The notes: generated from the sequence alone by a model not told the origin. Positions 8,041-16,165 are shown, counted from the first letter of the stretch. The stretch: DNA of 61,587 bases from a virus (IMGVR_UViG_3300024517_000020:1-61587), one strand, 5' to 3'. Translations and numbers: made by a program.

Positions 8041-8801
8041 GCTATTGCAATCCTCTGTAGTTCGTGTTGGCATTTACCGTTGTTTCCACTTTTTCCTTTT
8101 GAGAAATTACAGTTCATGCAAAGCAGTTGGAATATTGGGGGATAGTTATTTCTAATAGACCAATCAACTAAACTTGTGTTAGTACCCATTTTCTTTCTAT
8201 GCTGACTACCATTGTTGTATATGTGATCAAGGCTTAGAAAATCAATTTCCTTTTCCCCGCAACATGCACATTGAATTATCCCATTTCCGTAATGCAAATA
8301 GGTTTCTTTCTTTCTTTTAACTACCCTTTGTATTATCTTCTCAGGGTTTTTTGCTTTCCATTCTCTAGATTTAAGCACTCTTTTCTCTCTATGTTTTTGA
8401 TAACTTTTTCTATTGATTTCTTTATATTTTTCTTTATTTGCTATGATTCTTGCCTTTTGCAGTCTGTTTATTTCGTCTTTATGTTCTTCATTATACTTTC
8501 TCTTCTGCTCTTTGATTTTCTCTCTATTCTCTTCTCGCCATTTTGCTTGTTGTGCGTTTAGTTTCTCTTTGTTTTTTTTCCTATATTCTTTTGACTTTAA
8601 CGCAATTTTGTCTTTATGTTCTTCACGATACTTTCTCTTTTGTTCTTTGTTTTTCTCTTTATTTGTTTCATTATACTTTCTCTTTTGTTCTTTAATTTTC
8701 TCTTTATTTGTTTCATTATACTTTCTCTTCTGTTCTTTGTTTTTCTCATAGTACTTTCGAGATGCTTCTTTTTTTCTCTCTCGTTTTTCTTCGGGTGTCA
8801 T
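8037..8801 (-). CDS. HNH endonuclease with KEQKRKY repeats
   Basis: 254 residues. N-terminal imperfect repeats (YNETNKEKIKEQKRK type, about residues 15-115), more basic helices, then an HNH core with CACCGEKEIDFLSLDHI and CMNCNFSKG. The D-H pair and two Cys-x2-Cys knuckles fit a zinc-stabilised HNH. The ATG overlaps the stop of the gene upstream (TAATG). Probably a free-standing homing endonuclease. Confidence 0.8.
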   Translation of the reverse strand: MTPEEKRERKKEASRKYYEKNKEQKRKYNETNKEKIKEQKRKYNETNKEKNKEQKRKYREEHKDKIALKSKEYRKKNKEKLNAQQAKWREENREKIKEQKRKYNEEHKDEINRLQKARIIANKEKYKEINRKSYQKHREKRVLKSREWKAKNPEKIIQRVVKRKKETYLHYGNGIIQCACCGEKEIDFLSLDHIYNNGSQHRKKMGTNTSLVDWSIRNNYPPIFQLLCMNCNFSKGKSGNNGKCQHELQRIAIA

Positions 8802-9427
8802 TATGCTGCAGCCCTCACTTTATAGATGGGATTCAATCTATGAACTTCTTTATGATGAACCTTGCACAATGGGATGCCATTATTTTCATTCAAAGAAAGT
8901 TCTGGAAAGTATGTTTTGAACAATATATGATGGGTGTTTAATCCGTCATTTGATCCACATATACCACACTTAGCCCCATGTTTTTTCTTTACAGTTTTAC
9001 CCCATGCTAATAACGCCCAAGCATATTCATCCCATTTTAGATTAAAGGGTTTTCCAAACTTTGTAAGGGATTTTTTTGTAGATGCTAATTTTACTTCGGG
9101 GTTTCTTTCATTGTATGCTTTAGCATAAGCCACCCTTTCGACCATGTGAATTTTAGAGTATTCCCTTTTTTGTTTAAGGATTCTTTCTCTATTACTCCAA
9201 TGCCATTCTTTTTTCCCCTGCAATAGTTTATCTCTATTTTTTTCCTTGTACTTTCTTACTTGTTCTTTGTATTTTGTAGTATGTTTTACTTTGTTGTGGT
9301 ATGCTGCTTTTCTTGCTTTTAGTTTCTCTTTGTTCTTTTCCCTGTATTCTTTTTTATTCAAGTATATGGCATGTTTGTTTTTTTCTCTATACTGTTTATG
9401 ATATTCTCTTTTTTGTTCTGGAGTCAA
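8801..9427 (-). CDS. HNH endonuclease
   Basis: 208 residues with a lysine-rich helical arm (1-120) and an HNH core: CGICGSNDGLNTHHILF ... FPELSL ... CKVHHKEVH. The core is close to that of 5758-6555. The TTG start at 9427 overlaps the preceding TGA, a start style used repeatedly in both units. Confidence 0.8.
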   Translation of the reverse strand: MTPEQKREYHKQYREKNKHAIYLNKKEYREKNKEKLKARKAAYHNKVKHTTKYKEQVRKYKEKNRDKLLQGKKEWHWSNRERILKQKREYSKIHMVERVAYAKAYNERNPEVKLASTKKSLTKFGKPFNLKWDEYAWALLAWGKTVKKKHGAKCGICGSNDGLNTHHILFKTYFPELSLNENNGIPLCKVHHKEVHRLNPIYKVRAAA

Positions 9428-9492
9428 TTCAACAACCTCTCAATTTCTGCAGTTAGGGCTTCTACAATTATGACGTATTGTAGGGCGGTCAT
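9424..9492 (-). CDS. Possible 22-aa peptide
   Basis: ATG at 9492 overlaps the previous stop and its own stop overlaps the next start, so it fills a gap in a tightly packed operon. Only the packing supports it. Confidence 0.25.
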   Translation of the reverse strand: MTALQYVIIVEALTAEIERLLN

Positions 9493-9596
9493 TTTAACAC
9501 GCCTTCACAATAAACGCATGTTCCTAGTTCATCAACTAATAAAATTTGTTCAAGTTCTTTATGGCACTTTTCACAAATGAAATTGTATGAAGTCAT
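9489..9596 (-). CDS. Zinc-ribbon microprotein, 35 aa
   Basis: Two Cys-x2-Cys knuckles (CEKC and CVYC) about 20 residues apart form a complete short zinc ribbon. ATGA overlaps link it to both neighbours. Confidence 0.5.
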   Translation of the reverse strand: MTSYNFICEKCHKELEQILLVDELGTCVYCEGVLK

Positions 9597-9682
9597 TTTT
9601 CAACATCCCACTTTGAGCCATGTGAAAAAATGTCCTCGCATGTTTGGCCATTTTTACAAATCGGGCATAGGTCTTTAGTCAT
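9593..9682 (-). CDS. Zinc microprotein, 29 aa
   Basis: LCPIC plus a third Cys and a His. Starts at ATG 9682 in a TAATG overlap with the gene above. Confidence 0.45.
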   Translation of the reverse strand: MTKDLCPICKNGQTCEDIFSHGSKWDVEK

Positions 9683-10125
9683 TAGTTCATTACCTCATCA
9701 TGGTTTGTAACATCCATGTTATGGCCTTGTGCCTTCAAGTTGGAAGCCCAAGTTTTTGAAAAGGATTTTAGATCTTGTACCCCTCTCTTTTTCAAAAAGA
9801 GTTTTCCATCCTCAATTTTTGAAAATATTTGCTCAATTCCTACATAGTCATTTCTAAAATATACTGGAACTTCTTGGCCGTATGCCAATAAGAAAACCAT
9901 TTCAGGATCTCTCATGGCATCCCCGTTTTGCTCGCCATAGTGGCAAACTGAAACATTAAGGAAATCGCCTTCCATCCAAGTCTCTACAGTTAGTGGCATA
10001 AATCCCTCTGATTTTAGGACATATGCCAAGTGTTCAGTTGCGGTAAAGTCAACGCCTTGCTTTTGTAAAAATGCAAACATTGGGCTTTTTCTTCCGTCAA
10101 ATTTTTCAATTTGTGTTGTGTTCAT
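9682..10125 (-). CDS. DUF6908-like protein
   Basis: 147 residues. The central part (HYGEQNGDAMRDPEMVFLL, then a predicted strand pair) resembles the DUF6908 family found on bacterial and phage-related elements; recognised from memory, so moderate. ATG 10125 sits next to an ACTAAGTA leader with TATA upstream. Function unknown. Confidence 0.6.
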   Translation of the reverse strand: MNTTQIEKFDGRKSPMFAFLQKQGVDFTATEHLAYVLKSEGFMPLTVETWMEGDFLNVSVCHYGEQNGDAMRDPEMVFLLAYGQEVPVYFRNDYVGIEQIFSKIEDGKLFLKKRGVQDLKSFSKTWASNLKAQGHNMDVTNHDEVMN

Positions 10126-10225
10126 ACTAAGTAATATTAGTACAACTACTTAAGTATAGTGTTCAAGCGTGTTCATACCCATTCAGGCAAACAGTATATA
10201 TACAAACGTGTGCAACTGAATAGTT

Positions 10226-10360
10226 ATGAAATCAAATCAAATAGTTTCAAAAATAGTAAAACAAGCAGAAAGGCGACTTATAGAAATCCCTGCAGATCAG
10301 AAAGCAAATTTTGAAAAACTTGTAGGTAAATCAATCAAGGTTACAATAGAAGAAATTTAA
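10226..10360 (+). CDS. Small plus-strand protein, possibly AbrB-like
   Basis: 44 residues ending in RLIEIPADQK ... GKSIKVTIEEI, which resembles the strand pattern of short AbrB/DUF2080-type archaeal proteins. A strong TATA (GTATATATAC, 10192-10201) lies 25-30 bases before the ATG. One of only three plus-strand genes in unit A; its stop overlaps the end of the convergent gene. Confidence 0.5.
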   Translation: MKSNQIVSKIVKQAERRLIEIPADQKANFEKLVGKSIKVTIEEI

Positions 10361-11358
10361 CAAAGGCCTAAACAATTTATTTTAATTTCTTTTAACCATG
10401 ATTCAAATTGATACCATGCTGAATCTGCTCTGTTTAGGGGGGTGTATTGCTGAACAATATATCCAGAGGGTAAAATCTCCGCATCACATCCAGTTTTTGC
10501 AAGTTGTACCGCATAGGCTACGGATTCATAATCAGGTGCAGTAATTATCATGTCGCATGAATCTGAAATTTTAATATTTTTGTAAATTGGAATTGTACCG
10601 TTTACAAATGAATTAACATGTGATCCAAATAATGAATAGGTGATAAACTCATTTGATTGAATTTCAATTATAGTTGAACGCTGCATAAACTCAGCACTTG
10701 GATCAACTGCAATAATTTGTTGGCCTGCCATCATTGAATCATAATATTTCCAATGATCCTTAATTGGGGCTTTCTCTCTTTTCACATCAAAATCAGTTGG
10801 AATGAATCCGCCTGAAATGTTCGGTATTGTATTATCATACACATCTACAACCTGCGAATATGTAGGACAATTACTTGACATATTGGCATTGATTAACTGT
10901 TGGCATGTCTTGGATAGTGTTATGGAAATCCAATTACTAGGGGCTCGAAGTTTTACCTTTTCTAATTTCTCTAAGGATTCCGTTTTGATTTGAAATTCTG
11001 TATTGACATCAGATAGTTTAACGTATAATTCCTTTCTGTCTTTGAGCAGCAAATCAAGTGCATCTATTGAATAATTGTAAACGTTTTTGGATTCATCATA
11101 ATGACTTATCAACGCTTCATAGTGGTTTCCAGTTGTTGGCGTGTCTCGTAACTCCTTTTTTAATTTCTTGTATTCTGTGAATTTCTCAAAAATATCTTGA
11201 TTCTTTTCCTCAATGGTTATATCGATTTCATTGATTTGATCCTCGATTTCAATAATCCTTTTCTCTAACAAAGTTATTTCATCCTCTAGGAAATTCTTAT
11301 CCTCTCTTAATGTGGTTGGAGTTAGTAATAATACAACTAACAGTAATGCAGGGTTCAC
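10357..11358 (-). CDS. Secreted coiled-coil protein (unit A copy)
   Basis: 333 residues with a signal peptide or anchor helix (about 1-17), a long coiled coil (about 20-140) and a C-terminal globular domain with paired cysteines. The globular half aligns clearly with 42435-43442 in unit B: ITLSKTCQ, NCPTYS, DHWKYYDS, VDPSAEF, IEIQ, then a final AKTGC. GTG start at 11358 right after CTTAG-N6-ATTAG and TATA. Probably a surface or virion spike component; inferred. Confidence 0.75.
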   Translation of the reverse strand: MNPALLLVVLLLTPTTLREDKNFLEDEITLLEKRIIEIEDQINEIDITIEEKNQDIFEKFTEYKKLKKELRDTPTTGNHYEALISHYDESKNVYNYSIDALDLLLKDRKELYVKLSDVNTEFQIKTESLEKLEKVKLRAPSNWISITLSKTCQQLINANMSSNCPTYSQVVDVYDNTIPNISGGFIPTDFDVKREKAPIKDHWKYYDSMMAGQQIIAVDPSAEFMQRSTIIEIQSNEFITYSLFGSHVNSFVNGTIPIYKNIKISDSCDMIITAPDYESVAYAVQLAKTGCDAEILPSGYIVQQYTPLNRADSAWYQFESWLKEIKINCLGLC

Positions 11359-11399
11359 TTAGTAGATAATTAGTATTTCAGTATATAGGGTTTAAGATT

Positions 11400-11636
11400 C
11401 TATTGTTTGCACGTTCTATGATTACCATGAGTTTTACAAAATGAGCCATGACCATGATAACTATGTGATTTTTTAGTATGTGTTTTTTTGCCTTCATGTG
11501 CAATTCTTCTTCTAACTATTTTATGAGGTTTAGTTGATCCGCCTGCCTTTTTCTTTGGTGCTGCTTTTCGTTTAGGTGCTTTTCGTTTAGGTGCTTTTCG
11601 TTTAGGTGCTTTTCGTTTTGCGGCTTTTCGTGGCAT
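11400..11636 (-). CDS. Lysine-rich KAPKRK repeat protein
   Basis: 78 residues. The first half is tandem KAPKRK repeats; the tail is His/Cys-rich. The composition is like histone H1 tails or protamines, so a DNA-condensing protein for the virion is a reasonable guess. ATG 11636 with a short leader and TATA upstream. Confidence 0.65.
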   Translation of the reverse strand: MPRKAAKRKAPKRKAPKRKAPKRKAAPKKKAGGSTKPHKIVRRRIAHEGKKTHTKKSHSYHGHGSFCKTHGNHRTCKQ

Positions 11637-11671
11637 TATACTAAGTGAATACTATTAGCGTATTTAAAAAA

Positions 11672-12475
11672 TTAAATGAATATTTGTTGTATTGGTGATA
11701 CTGAATAACCGTTTGCTCTATAGCTGCCTGCTGCTATTTCTGCATCCTCTAATTTTTTAATTGGTGGTAATGTTTTGGATTCCCCTTCTTTTGTAACGGT
11801 TAATAAATAAAATGCAGTTCCTTTTTTCTTGATCTTGGCCTTTAGTTTGTCTAGTTTACTGGCTTTATAGACTTTAGATTTTTGATGGCCTGTAGCATCA
11901 TCATATATTTCATTATTTTTGTAATACCTTTCTGCAGCTTGTGTTGTACGGGCTTGGATTTCCGCCTTTTCCTTTTCTGCTGCAATATTTTTCTCAAAGT
12001 CTTTTGGGATTCCCGCCTTTTTTCTTAGGCCTTCTTCATATCGTTTATTTTTAAATGCTGCAATTTTCTCTGAAAGGGTGGGTACTTTTGGTGCAACTGC
12101 TGAACCTTTAGCGGGTTTTATTCCGTATTTTAGTTTTAATTTGTTTTCTGTTGCCTGCTGCTTTAAGTGATCTTCAAACTTTTGTTTATGGGAAATTTTT
12201 CTAGTTGGCATCTTTGGTGCTTTAGGCAATTTCATTTTCTTATTAGTAGATCCGAACATGCCGCCAAGTCCTATCATTCCAAAATCGTTTTTAGTTGAAG
12301 TTACTTGTGGCTCTTTGTTTGTGGTACTGCCAACACCTAAAGGAGTAAACCCGAAATCATTACCTAGAGAAAATTTATTGCCTTGTTTTGCTTTTTCTTT
12401 TTTCTTTTTTTGGGGCTTGTTGAACCCAAAATCAAAGTTGACGTTGCCAATGCCAAAATCATCCCTGTTGCTCAA
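11672..12475 (-). CDS. Basic low-complexity protein, 267 aa
   Basis: The N-terminal 90 residues repeat DFG/FGF motifs between lysine runs (NDFGFTPLG, KNDFGMIGLG). The middle is charged and helical. The C-terminal 50 residues form a short globular domain (AFYLLTVTKEG ... KKLEDAEIAAGSYRANGY). The TTG start at 12475 overlaps the gene upstream. Disordered, basic and phenylalanine-dotted, it may be an internal virion or DNA-binding protein. No family recognised. Confidence 0.6.
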   Translation of the reverse strand: MSNRDDFGIGNVNFDFGFNKPQKKKKEKAKQGNKFSLGNDFGFTPLGVGSTTNKEPQVTSTKNDFGMIGLGGMFGSTNKKMKLPKAPKMPTRKISHKQKFEDHLKQQATENKLKLKYGIKPAKGSAVAPKVPTLSEKIAAFKNKRYEEGLRKKAGIPKDFEKNIAAEKEKAEIQARTTQAAERYYKNNEIYDDATGHQKSKVYKASKLDKLKAKIKKKGTAFYLLTVTKEGESKTLPPIKKLEDAEIAAGSYRANGYSVSPIQQIFI

Positions 12476-12602
12476 TCTCTTTTTCCTTCTTCTTTTGTGT
12501 CTTAATCTTGTAAACTACAAATGCAGTTAATACTGCAGCATTAGCTAATAGGCCAATTTGAATAGTGTCAATTAATGCGGATGCTGCACAAACTTCGGCC
12601 AT
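12459..12602 (-). CDS. Single-helix membrane protein, 47 aa
   Basis: A hydrophobic helix (about 8-31) followed by a strongly basic tail (KIKTQKKKEKE). ATG 12602 lies directly after CTAAT and CTAAG 11 bp apart and a TATA box, the standard unit A leader, so it is probably the first gene of this transcript. Confidence 0.6.
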   Translation of the reverse strand: MAEVCAASALIDTIQIGLLANAAVLTAFVVYKIKTQKKKEKEIEQQG

Positions 12603-12635
12603 TATACTAATCTGCTACTAAGCGTATAAAAAGAA

Positions 12636-13007
12636 TTAATTCCAATTCTTTCTTTTCTTTTGGCGTATGTATTGCTCTATAAATAACTCAAAGAAGGTAA
12701 CTGCAAAATATGACATGGCAAGAAAGAAAAATAATATAAGTCCATGTAGCAAGTCCTCTACAGTTAGATCAAGAGGTTTCTCTAGTGTTTCAGGCGGTAA
12801 ATTATAGAAAAAGGAAATAACCCCTACTGTAATTAATGCCATTAATACAATGCCGCAAATGCCAAAAGCCAAAAAGAAATGGCTTTTTTTGTCAGGCTTT
12901 GATTGATTCATGTAGTGAGTGCAGGGGCATTTATCACATGCACCAATATTCCAAAATATGGATTCTTTATGATGAATCTTTTCATGTGCACATTTACAAT
13001 TAGTCAT
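12636..13007 (-). CDS. Zinc-binding membrane protein, 123 aa
   Basis: An N-terminal cluster (NCKCAHEKIHHKE ... CDKCPCTH) that probably binds zinc, then two hydrophobic helices (about 43-68 and 85-108) and a basic end. The 49222-49479 gene in unit B opens the same way (TNCEC) but lacks the helices. Confidence 0.6.
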   Translation of the reverse strand: MTNCKCAHEKIHHKESIFWNIGACDKCPCTHYMNQSKPDKKSHFFLAFGICGIVLMALITVGVISFFYNLPPETLEKPLDLTVEDLLHGLILFFFLAMSYFAVTFFELFIEQYIRQKKRKNWN

Positions 13008-13146
13008 TTGAATAAAACCCCGAATACTTCAAAGCATTAACTAGTTCTTTTTTGGAATGGCTCTCCAAATGCTCTTTGTGTCTAATTCGTATATCAAATT
13101 CATCCTTACAAATAAGGCATCTAAATTTGAACTTCAAAATCTCCAC
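13000..13146 (-). CDS. C2H2-like zinc-finger protein, 48 aa
   Basis: FRCLICKDEFD then HKEHLESH: two Cys and closely spaced His as in a C2H2 finger. The start is placed at GTG 13146, with GAGTGG upstream, because the longer frame would run through the transmembrane gene next to it. Confidence 0.5.
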   Translation of the reverse strand: MEILKFKFRCLICKDEFDIRIRHKEHLESHSKKELVNALKYSGFYSND

Positions 13147-13358
13147 TCCAATAAGAAAATAGAAATCACAGTAAATAGGCCAACAAGAAAACCAAAGTTC
13201 CATTTACTAATTCTTACTTTATTCTTAAACACCAAGCCACCTGTCTTATCCCGTCTTAGAAAAGGAACTTTTTGTTTTGCAGCGATTTTCTTGGCTTCCT
13301 TTCGGGCTTCGTTTTTCTTATGGCTAGTCAATGTTTCTTGTTTCTCCTTGCGGTGCAT
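13134..13358 (-). CDS. Basic tail-anchored membrane protein, 74 aa
   Basis: A lysine-rich N-terminal 45 residues followed by one hydrophobic helix (about 52-70) at the end. ATG 13358 lies inside the previous gene's 3' end. Confidence 0.5.
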   Translation of the reverse strand: MHRKEKQETLTSHKKNEARKEAKKIAAKQKVPFLRRDKTGGLVFKNKVRISKWNFGFLVGLFTVISIFLLEWRF

Positions 13359-13471
13359 AGCATTTTTTTACAATCTGAACAATAGATGGGGTGAATAAAA
13401 TCAGGTTCTCGCCAAGTCCATGTTTCACAACGCCTGCAATACTTTGAATTGGAATAGTTTTGAGGATTCAA
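13328..13471 (-). CDS. Zinc-ribbon protein, 47 aa
   Basis: CRRC ... CSDC, two Cys-x2-Cys knuckles 18 residues apart, with Trp-rich spacing. The TTG start overlaps the TGA of the gene above. Confidence 0.5.
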   Translation of the reverse strand: MNPQNYSNSKYCRRCETWTWREPDFIHPIYCSDCKKMLCTARRNKKH

Positions 13472-13569
13472 GACAACACCTCTAATTGTTTTTTGTAATA
13501 TGTGAGTAAGATTTTTCGATCCTTCAAAGAACGCTTTAAAATAATTTCACGAATTTCTTTATCTAACAC
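13468..13569 (-). CDS. Helical basic microprotein, 33 aa
   Basis: LDKEIREIILKRSLKDRKI-type amphipathic helix. The GTG start follows GAGGTGAGA. Operon packing is the main support. Confidence 0.35.
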   Translation of the reverse strand: MLDKEIREIILKRSLKDRKILLTYYKKQLEVLS

Positions 13570-13775
13570 ATTCTCACCTCATACATTTTATGCAATTCTA
13601 AATGCTGCTGCTCTGTTAGAGAATCGTGAGGGGTAACTCCTGCAGATTCTTCACCCATCATGTAATTTTTCAATTCAGTACAAGAGTAAAACACATAGAA
13701 ATCTAATGTGCTATAATATGCAACTCCAACAAGTGATGCACCAAGTACAATAATCATTATTGTTTTTGTTTGCAT
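13563..13775 (-). CDS. Small membrane protein with YMM ... LHK motif (unit A)
   Basis: 70 residues: an N-terminal hydrophobic helix (about 5-24), then Cys, YMMGEE, H-D-x-LTEQQH and LHKMY with a final Cys. Unit B 42104-42442 has the same C-terminal pattern (C-x6-YMMSVE, DLTPEQH, LHKLY). Probably exported with a disulfide; function unknown. Confidence 0.65.
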   Translation of the reverse strand: MQTKTIMIIVLGASLVGVAYYSTLDFYVFYSCTELKNYMMGEESAGVTPHDSLTEQQHLELHKMYEVRMC

Positions 13776-13969
13776 CAGTATCTAATCCTCTGGATTTTCT
13801 TTCTATAGATTGAATTTTTTGGAACTGTTGAAATTAATCGGTTACACCCCCCACCTTTCAAGGCCACATCTATTCCTTCTACATTTTTACCAATGCAGCG
13901 TTTTTGTGGTTTGTAAAACCATTCCTTGCAAGTTTTACAATAGTTTTGTAAATCGTATTTACCCATCAT
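13775..13969 (-). CDS. Zinc protein, 64 aa
   Basis: YDLQNYCKTCKEWF plus later Cys residues. It resembles the opening of 43730-43903 in unit B (YDLYSYCNGCSERK). AAAGGAG lies just upstream of the ATG pair. Confidence 0.5.
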   Translation of the reverse strand: MMGKYDLQNYCKTCKEWFYKPQKRCIGKNVEGIDVALKGGGCNRLISTVPKNSIYRKKIQRIRY

Positions 13970-14010
13970 TATCTTCTCCTTTCTTTTTCAAGGCCAAATA
14001 GTACAACCTT

Positions 14011-14121
14011 CTAAGACACAATTTTCAAACTCTCCTTGTAACACTTGTAACACCATTGTTTTTCATCCCATGACTTGCTAGTTGGATGCGGGCAACAATG
14101 CTCACATTTTTTACAACGCAT
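14011..14121 (-). CDS. Zinc-ribbon microprotein, 36 aa
   Basis: CKKCEHCC ... CYKCY, a dense cysteine cluster. ATG 14121 overlaps the preceding stop region. Confidence 0.5.
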   Translation of the reverse strand: MRCKKCEHCCPHPTSKSWDEKQWCYKCYKESLKIVS

Positions 14122-14308
14122 GATAAAAATTTCCTTTTATTTTTGGAACAAATGAAAAGGTAGAAACAAATTCTAAATTCTTTTTTAATGCTTCTCTTGC
14201 ATCAAGCCATTTGTCAATGTCTATGGTGCATTTACATTTTACACATTTGAAAATATTGGACTTGTTTCTAGTTTCCAATTTATCATGCTTGCACTTTTTA
14301 CGAATCAA
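14111..14308 (-). CDS. Zinc protein, 65 aa
   Basis: CKHDKLETRNKSNIFKCVKC: a CxH and CxxC ribbon at the N-terminus, then helical sequence. TTG start at 14308. Confidence 0.5.
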   Translation of the reverse strand: MIRKKCKHDKLETRNKSNIFKCVKCKCTIDIDKWLDAREALKKNLEFVSTFSFVPKIKGNFYHAL

Positions 14309-14534
14309 GTTTACGGATCTCCTTTAGTGAAAAGTACATCCCTGAATCCAAATATTGGTTTATAATTCCATAGTGAAATGATGCAGTTTGTACTTGGCCT
14401 ATTGGTTTGATATTACTTCGTGCTGTACCCTGATGATAGCACTTGCTACATTCTAAATATTCCCAACATTCACTTGTAGGGTTTGCGGTACTTTTCTTAT
14501 TACATAGTTTACAAAAAAGGTAGGAATTAGACAT
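14298..14534 (-). CDS. Zinc-ribbon protein, 78 aa
   Basis: FCKLCNKKS ... CSKCY, two Cys-x2-Cys pairs about 20 residues apart, then a helical C-terminus. ATG overlaps the preceding stop. Confidence 0.55.
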   Translation of the reverse strand: MSNSYLFCKLCNKKSTANPTSECWEYLECSKCYHQGTARSNIKPIGQVQTASFHYGIINQYLDSGMYFSLKEIRKLDS

Positions 14535-15073
14535 TAGTCTAAAGTTCCTTTGGATTTGTGGAGTTGCTCGAATCTTATTCTATCTGGATAAACTGCTGCG
14601 TTCATGCCATCACCCCCGCCTGAAACCGTTATTGGCACTACTTTTCCAAGCCAAGTTTTTTCATCAGTAGTTAGTGTATCAACTACAATGTTTCTACTTG
14701 TTTTGTTCATAGTCCATAATACTTCGGTTTCTGCTTCATCATTGGCTACTACCATGACCTCAACGAGTTTTTTCAGAACTTTTTCTTTGGTCTTGTTATC
14801 TTCGAACTCTTTCTCAACTTCTTCGGCTATGGAATTAATTCTGACTTCTGTAACTTTGTTGGAATTAACAAAGGCTACATTCAGATATTTTCCTGTGCCA
14901 CTTTCTTGTTTTTCAATCATTTTTTTTCTTTCACCCCCTAAGCGTAATTGATCCATAATTTCAGAATCCTTAATGCCCTGCTCACATACCGCACATGTAC
15001 AGTTTGAAAACTGGCAATCGTAATGTTGTTGATCTCTGCAAGCTAGGCAGGAATGGCCTATTTTCGTCATCAT
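14534..15073 (-). CDS. Zinc-knuckle protein with C-terminal domain, 179 aa
   Basis: The N-terminal 40 residues hold CLACRDQQHYDC and CTCAVC (a zinc cluster). Residues about 60-165 form a mixed alpha/beta domain ending in ITVSGGGDGMNAAVYPDRI. The ATG 15073 gives an ATGA overlap with the wHTH gene upstream. It resembles no family I know; a DNA- or nucleotide-related role is possible. Confidence 0.55.
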   Translation of the reverse strand: MMTKIGHSCLACRDQQHYDCQFSNCTCAVCEQGIKDSEIMDQLRLGGERKKMIEKQESGTGKYLNVAFVNSNKVTEVRINSIAEEVEKEFEDNKTKEKVLKKLVEVMVVANDEAETEVLWTMNKTSRNIVVDTLTTDEKTWLGKVVPITVSGGGDGMNAAVYPDRIRFEQLHKSKGTLD

Positions 15074-15315
15074 GCCACAACCCCCCAAACTATGGCATAC
15101 CTTCCAGAAGGGTTTTCTTTTTTGTACATTTTTTTTACTTTTCCATTTCTGAAAAGTTTGTTTCTCCTTCCAGTTATTCTATTAATTGTCCATCCTAATC
15201 TATCACATAATTCTAAATCAGTTGCAACACCTTTTTCTAATTCATTGTAAACAATTTGTTCATCAGTAATTCTATCAATGGTGTCATAAGCTGCAGCAGA
15301 AGTTTCTTGAATCAT
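15070..15315 (-). CDS. Winged-helix DNA-binding protein
   Basis: 81 residues: helices around DELATDLELCDRLGW-like and TINRITGRRNKLFRNGKV, then a wing (KKENPSGRYAIVW). This is the usual small winged-helix order, with the recognition helix in the INRITGRRNKL segment. ATGA overlaps on both sides. Probably an operon or element regulator. Confidence 0.65.
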   Translation of the reverse strand: MIQETSAAAYDTIDRITDEQIVYNELEKGVATDLELCDRLGWTINRITGRRNKLFRNGKVKKMYKKENPSGRYAIVWGVVA

Positions 15316-15455
15316 AATGGCTCGTACCTCTTGCGAAATATTTCACCGCACTTGATGCACCCTACAAATTCATCAAAAGCATAATGTTTCTTGTTTCCAT
15401 AACTATCATGGTATTGTGAAGAAACTGAAAATACTGCATGATTGCACTCTGTCAA
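15312..15455 (-). CDS. Zinc protein, 47 aa
   Basis: CNHAVFSVSSQYHD ... CIKCGEIF: Cys/His at both ends of the sequence. The TTG start overlaps TGA. Confidence 0.5.
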   Translation of the reverse strand: MTECNHAVFSVSSQYHDSYGNKKHYAFDEFVGCIKCGEIFRKRYEPL

Positions 15456-15649
15456 ATTTCTTCAATCTCCTTTTGGGAATTTTTCCACAAATCTGGATTG
15501 CCTTCTATGCCATTGGTGTAACATGGGTTACACAAATATGCAAATTCTGCACCTTGTATTAATTCAAATTCCTGTGGTACTTCGTATGTAATTTTTACAG
15601 ATTCTTTTTTATCTAAAACTAGAATTTGTTTGCAGGCAGCACAATTCAT
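15452..15649 (-). CDS. Zinc protein, 65 aa
   Basis: NCAACKQ near the start and CNPCY 36 residues on, a split zinc ribbon. ATG overlaps the previous stop. Confidence 0.55.
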   Translation of the reverse strand: MNCAACKQILVLDKKESVKITYEVPQEFELIQGAEFAYLCNPCYTNGIEGNPDLWKNSQKEIEEI

Positions 15650-15930
15650 TCTTGAGCCACCTCATCTTCTTCTACGGGTGAATCAGATTCAATTACTTCT
15701 TCATCCTCTACAACTTCTTCTTTTAGATCTGGGCGATAAGTAAATTCATCATTTTCATATTTCATATTGATGCCCATTTTCCACAAATACCATGCCTTGA
15801 AACCCTCAAAGGATCTAGAACTCATGTCCACAAGTTCCATTAATTCAAATTTGTGTGCCTTAAGATCAGGTTTTGTTTTTAAATACTGTGTCCAAATTGA
15901 AGCATTACGCCTATTTTTTACAGTAGTCAT
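15646..15930 (-). CDS. Protein with acidic tail, 94 aa
   Basis: Residues 1-65 are helical and slightly basic; the last 25 are almost all Glu/Asp/Val. Second gene of the operon after the RHH regulator. Function unknown. Confidence 0.5.
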   Translation of the reverse strand: MTTVKNRRNASIWTQYLKTKPDLKAHKFELMELVDMSSRSFEGFKAWYLWKMGINMKYENDEFTYRPDLKEEVVEDEEVIESDSPVEEDEVAQE

Positions 15931-16067
15931 TTTTCAAGTTCCCTTGTCTTAAGTGCCTGATCAATCATAATTTCAATAGATTTTGTTTTAGATCGTTTAT
16001 CCTGATTTGCTATTAATCCTAATTTTTCTAAATATTCTTGTGTAATGTTTACAGTAGTTATTGTCAT
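15927..16067 (-). CDS. Ribbon-helix-helix regulator heading the minus-strand operon
   Basis: 46 residues, the size of a minimal CopG/Arc protein: a beta strand TTVNITQEYLEKL, helix, KRSKTKSIEIMIDQALKTREL. It starts the long operon of small zinc genes and is divergent from the 16166 regulator. It probably binds the shared intergenic region, where three ACATGT palindromes lie. Confidence 0.7.
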   Translation of the reverse strand: MTITTVNITQEYLEKLGLIANQDKRSKTKSIEIMIDQALKTRELEK

Positions 16068-16165
16068 GTAATTACATGTTATTCCCATGTTAATAGTGTT
16101 TACACGTTAAAACATGTGGTCAACGGGTTAATAATACTTAATACATGTATTATACATTATATTAT
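16068..16165. promoter_or_regulatory. Divergent promoter with three ACATGT palindromes
   Basis: ACATGT occurs at 16074-16079, 16112-16117 and 16143-16148 (the last within ATACATGTAT), between two RHH genes. TATA-like stretches face both ways. Likely operators for one or both regulators; inferred from position and symmetry. Confidence 0.55.

Noticed and set aside
8271-8825. Several plus-strand Phe/Ser/Leu-rich ORFs
   Set aside because: Antisense of the lysine-rich HNH arm, same cause as above.
13147-13203. Longer N-terminus for the 13000 zinc-finger gene
   Set aside because: The extra residues come from the antiparallel use of the frame over a real transmembrane gene; a GTG with ribosome site at 13146 suits the finger better.
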